From: Thiocapsa sp.
GTDB taxonomy: Bacteria > Pseudomonadota > Gammaproteobacteria > Chromatiales > Chromatiaceae
Assembly: GCF_018399035.1 (NCBI RefSeq)
Contig: NZ_CP073760.1
Location: 5,662,339 to 5,726,338, forward strand
DNA: 64,000 nt
Direction: 5' to 3'
In this document: one piece after another, positions 61,334 to 64,000 of the stretch
How positions within the stretch are numbered: position 1 is the stretch's first letter
Layout: each line of letters begins with the position of its first letter
The notes under the pieces: generated by a model
Told to the model about the DNA's origin: nothing
Seen by the model: only the letters and a program-made list of their open reading frames with translations
The model's database searches: none
Program-made: the position numbers and the translations under genes

Positions 61334-63139
61334 ATGCGTTTGGGTTTGGTCGGTCTATTGTTGCTCTTGGTCGTCGTTTCTGCTCCGGCGTCCACGGAGG
61401 GGTTGCTGCGCCCGACGCTCGATGCGATCCGGGATGCGCGAACCGTTGCCGTCGAGGGCGTGCCGCTCTTGTCCGGTCGTCTGCTGTCTGAGCTCTACGC
61501 GCAGCGCGGCGATGTTCTGGTCTGGGTTGAGCCGGCGCCGATCTCGGATCTTTTGGACCTCGCGCAGCGCAGCGTGTCCGAGGGCTTCCGGCCCGAGGAT
61601 TTCCATGTCGAGCATCTCCGGCGACTCGCGGCGCCGGGTGCGCTCGAATCCCTGACCGGCAACACACGTCTCGCAGCCGATCTCGTCCTCAGCGATGCCT
61701 TGGCACGCTACGTTCACCACCATCGCTACGGCAAGCTCGATCCGGTTGCTGTCGATTCGAAATGGCACGACAGATCTCCTGTGTCCAGCGAGGTCATCCT
61801 GGCCGACATGACTCGGGCGCTCGACGGCGATGATCTCGCGGGCAGCCTGAGCGAGCGTATCTCGCGCCCGTTTTGGTATGAGGACCTGAAGAAGGCGCTG
61901 CAGCGCTACACCGCTCAGACCTCGCTTGTGGGACTGCCGCCCCTGCCGGCCGGGTCGAATCTGGCCCTAGGCAGCCGGCATCCGCGCGTCGCGATGCTGC
62001 GCGAGCGTCTGGCGCGGATCGATGGCGCGGCGGTCTCGGAGGCATTCGATGCCGATCTGTTCGACACCGCACTCAACGAGGCCGTGCTGTCGTTCCAGCG
62101 GCGATCGGGGCTGACGGCCGACGGTGTCGTGGGTCCCTCGACCCTCGCGGCGCTCAACGGGCACAGCGACGAGACGAAGGCCGAGCAGATCCGGATCAAT
62201 CTGGAGCGGATGCGCTGGCTCTATCATGACCTGCCGGAAGACTACGTGTTCGTCGATGTGGCTGCGTTCAAGGTCCACCTGGCGCGCGGCGGGAGCTTCG
62301 TGTGGTCGACGCGTGTCATCGTCGGGACGCCCGAGACCCAAACCCACATGTTTCGCGACACCATGGACCACTTGGTCTTCAATCCAACCTGGACCGTGCC
62401 CGTGTCCATCCAGAAGAAGATGGGCAGGGTCTCGGCCGATTATCGGTTGGTCGATCGACGAACCGGGAAGCAGGTCGGCGGCGGGAATGCCGGTGATTAC
62501 ACGCGTTATCGGCTTGTCCAGGCGCCGGGTCCGAAAAACGCCCTCGGCCGCGTCAAGTTCATGTTTCCGAACCGCCACGCGATCTATCTCCACGACACGC
62601 CCGGAAAGGCTGCGTTCGCGCGCCAAGCACGGGCCTTGAGCAACGGCTGCGTCCGAGTACAAGACCCGCTGGACCTTGCCGAGGCGATCCTCGATCAGCC
62701 CAACTGGGATCAGTCCGGGATCGAGCGCGTGGTCGAGCGCGGACGGACGCGCTACGTCGACCTCGCGGACACCCTGCCGGTGTTGCTCTACTATTTGACG
62801 GCCTTTGCGGACGCGCAAGGTCAGGTGGGCTTTCGCCAGGATATCTACGGACGCGACGAGGCGTTGCGTGCTGCCTTCTCCAGTCCGGTCCTGCGCACGC
62901 GCATCGGCTTCCCCGAGCCTCCGGCCGAGAGCCCGAGCCCGAACCTGAGCCCGGAGAAGCCCGAGCGGGCACCGGATGTCGAGCCTCCGAATCCGTCCGA
63001 CAAAGACACATCGGTTCGCCTCACCGGCCGGGATTCCACCGAAGGCCAGGGCGACGGGCGTGGGTCCGGGACCGATGGTTCCGACCCTGCCGTCTCGACC
63101 CTCGATCGCCCCGAGGCGCGCCCCACAGGTCGGCTCTGA
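61334..63139 (+). CDS. L,D-transpeptidase, YcbB/LdtD type
   Basis: This exported enzyme forms 3-3 cross-links in peptidoglycan. The 601-aa precursor has a signal peptide (hydrophobic core GLLLLLVVVSAPAS). A scaffold domain follows, then a peptidoglycan-binding domain from about residue 215 (RHPRVAMLRERLARID, SGLTADGVVGPSTL) and a YkuD catalytic domain with HDTPGK and SNGCVRV; the catalytic Cys is near residue 439. The last ~70 residues are a Pro/Ser/Gly-rich charged tail not usual in LdtD. Position behind prkA-yeaH-ycgB suggests stress-linked wall remodelling. Confidence 0.92.
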   Translation: MRLGLVGLLLLLVVVSAPASTEGLLRPTLDAIRDARTVAVEGVPLLSGRLLSELYAQRGDVLVWVEPAPISDLLDLAQRSVSEGFRPEDFHVEHLRRLAAPGALESLTGNTRLAADLVLSDALARYVHHHRYGKLDPVAVDSKWHDRSPVSSEVILADMTRALDGDDLAGSLSERISRPFWYEDLKKALQRYTAQTSLVGLPPLPAGSNLALGSRHPRVAMLRERLARIDGAAVSEAFDADLFDTALNEAVLSFQRRSGLTADGVVGPSTLAALNGHSDETKAEQIRINLERMRWLYHDLPEDYVFVDVAAFKVHLARGGSFVWSTRVIVGTPETQTHMFRDTMDHLVFNPTWTVPVSIQKKMGRVSADYRLVDRRTGKQVGGGNAGDYTRYRLVQAPGPKNALGRVKFMFPNRHAIYLHDTPGKAAFARQARALSNGCVRVQDPLDLAEAILDQPNWDQSGIERVVERGRTRYVDLADTLPVLLYYLTAFADAQGQVGFRQDIYGRDEALRAAFSSPVLRTRIGFPEPPAESPSPNLSPEKPERAPDVEPPNPSDKDTSVRLTGRDSTEGQGDGRGSGTDGSDPAVSTLDRPEARPTGRL

Positions 63140-63480
63140 GGGGGCGCGATCATCCGTCTTGCGTTCTCCCGATTGTCTGGTGCAGCACGGCAGATGTGTC
63201 GAGACCGTTCGTTGTCGTTATCGTATCGATGGTCGATGACGACAACGACAACGACAACGACAATGATCTCGGACGGTCTCGGAATCTCTGCACCGCTCTG
63301 CAGTGGACCCCTCCGTCAAGACAGTCCCTGCACGTCGTGCCAAGGACTGTCCCGTGCGTTTCGTGTTTGCCCCGGGGTAGATTGAAATCCTCTCTCCCGT
63401 TAGACTCCGGCACCGTGGCGATTCGCAAGGTTTGCGCATCCCGCCTCAAACACCAAACGTTACGAACGGAGAGCTCTGTT
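63140..63480. other. 341-bp leader of rlpA
   Basis: No gene is supported. It contains the GACAAC repeats and hairpin described separately. The rlpA frame is open through part of it, but that extension lacks a signal peptide at its start. Confidence 0.5.
63209..63264. repeat. GACAAC hexamer repeats with a matching inverted arm
   Basis: Four tandem units GACAAC (last GACAAT) at 63241-63264 are preceded by TCGTTGTCGTT (63209-63219), the reverse complement of AACGACAACGA. The arm can pair in more than one register with the repeat. It lies in the rlpA leader. Confidence 0.65.
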
Positions 63481-63921
63481 TTGATTCGACGGCACATCTG
63501 GTTGACCCCGGCGCTCGCAATGTTGGCGTTTCTTCCCACGGCAACCCTTCAGGCCAATGTCACGGATGGAGTGGCTTCTTACTACGGAGATCGTTTCGAC
63601 GGACGGCGCACCGCCAGCGGTGTCCGGTTCGACAAGAATGCCTTGACCGCGGCGCATCGAACCCTGGAGTTCGGCACGCGGGTGACGGTGACGAATAAGG
63701 CGAACGGACGTTCGGTCGACGTCGTCATCAACGATCGAGGCCCCTTCTCACGTGGCCGTACGATCGACCTCTCGAAGGCGGCCGCCAAGGAGATCGGGAT
63801 GTTGGCCAGAGGCGTTGCCCCGGTGCGTCTGGAGGTCGTCGAGTCGGGCAGTCCCTCCCGGCTTGCCGGAAAGACCATTACGCTCGCCGATGCCGAACGG
63901 GTCCTTATGGAGCTCTTCTAA
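63481..63921 (+). CDS. rlpA: RlpA-like septal ring lytic transglycosylase
   Basis: This 146-aa secreted protein has one double-psi beta-barrel domain and acts on denuded glycan strands at the septum. A TTG start with GGAG about 10 nt upstream gives a clean signal peptide (LIRRHIWLTPALAMLAFLP, cleavage after LQA). The barrel begins VASYYGDRFDGRRTASGVRF and contains HRTLEFGTRVTVTN and the catalytic-region NDRGPFSRGRTIDLS. There is no SPOR domain, so it is a short RlpA type. Its stop codon lies inside a CTAAACCGCGT repeat. Confidence 0.88.
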   Translation: MIRRHIWLTPALAMLAFLPTATLQANVTDGVASYYGDRFDGRRTASGVRFDKNALTAAHRTLEFGTRVTVTNKANGRSVDVVINDRGPFSRGRTIDLSKAAAKEIGMLARGVAPVRLEVVESGSPSRLAGKTITLADAERVLMELF

Positions 63922-63928
63922 ACCGCGT
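63918..63928. repeat. CTAAACCGCGT repeat, single copy
   Basis: The same 11-mer as at 17111, here overlapping the rlpA stop codon TAA. Any partner arm would lie beyond the window end. Confidence 0.5.
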
Positions 63929-63974
63929 CTGCCCTTGGCTTAGGCGATTCACGAGAAGGCGACGACCACACCAA

Positions 63975-64000
63975 GTAGGGGCGACCAAGTAGAGGCGACT
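63975..64000. repeat. Degenerate GGGGCGACTT-family repeat at the window end
   Basis: GTAGGGGCGACC is followed by AAGTAGAGGCGACT, two tandem half-units of the palindrome family at 11414 and 44015. The element runs off the window. Confidence 0.45.

Noticed and set aside
63241..63264. A CRISPR-like repeat
   Set aside because: The units are 6 bp in perfect tandem with no spacers; it is a microsatellite.

Overview
The window is GC-rich, gene-dense chromosomal DNA of a gammaproteobacterium, most probably a purple sulfur bacterium (Chromatiaceae, of the Thiocapsa/Thiorhodococcus/Marichromatium kind). The assignment rests on gammaproteobacterial gene order (rnm-yciO-M50-trpS-scpA-scpB-rluB, ypjD/ffh, pcnB-panBCD, prkA-yeaH-ycgB) and on a peroxiredoxin-glutaredoxin fusion beside a glutathione reductase-like gene whose cofactor pocket looks NADH-specific. 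That pair is characteristic of the glutathione amide cycle described in Chromatium/Marichromatium gracile. The species is inferred, not proven.

Layout. 1-7.2 kb: one unknown gene, then a housekeeping run for PHP phosphoesterase, YciO, site-2 protease, TrpRS, condensin partners ScpA/ScpB and pseudouridine synthase RluB. 7.3-8.3 kb: an Xre-RES toxin-antitoxin pair. 8.3-21 kb: a permease, an RpfE-type protein, a YbaK deacylase, a truncated DUF427 gene, a DUF938 methyltransferase, an unknown lipoprotein, a membrane protein, a VOC protein, RimO, a two-domain kinase, a DMT transporter and DusA. 21.2-23.4 kb: the glutathione (amide) peroxidase/reductase operon. 24.1 kb: an orphan HPt protein.

24.6-42.1 kb is a defence island on the minus strand: a complete type I BREX operon (brxA-brxB-brxC-pglX-pglZ-brxL) with further modules set between its core genes. 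A TacA-TacT toxin-antitoxin pair lies between brxC and pglX. A two-gene PARIS system (AriA ATPase plus AriB DUF4435/Toprim nuclease) follows pglX. Then come a lone DUF433 antitoxin, a decayed second pglZ start, and a VapBC pair whose toxin stop codon overlaps the pglZ start. ATGA overlaps link pglX-ariA-ariB and vapC-pglZ. The middle of pglX, where the target-recognition region lies, is much poorer in GC than its flanks. The operon begins directly behind tRNA-Ala(CGC) and its terminator, with almost no room for a promoter.

42.3-64 kb: two arsenosugar-type genes, ypjD/ffh, tRNA-Glu(CTC), pcnB-panB-panC-panD (polyadenylation and pantothenate), glgA opposite zwf-pgi (glycogen and hexose phosphates), and the stress operon prkA-yeaH-ycgB followed closely by an L,D-transpeptidase, then rlpA. 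Three families of short palindromic intergenic repeats are scattered through the non-island DNA; one copy lies at the 3' end of the truncated DUF427 gene. No CRISPR array, rRNA, integrase, transposase or replication origin was seen.
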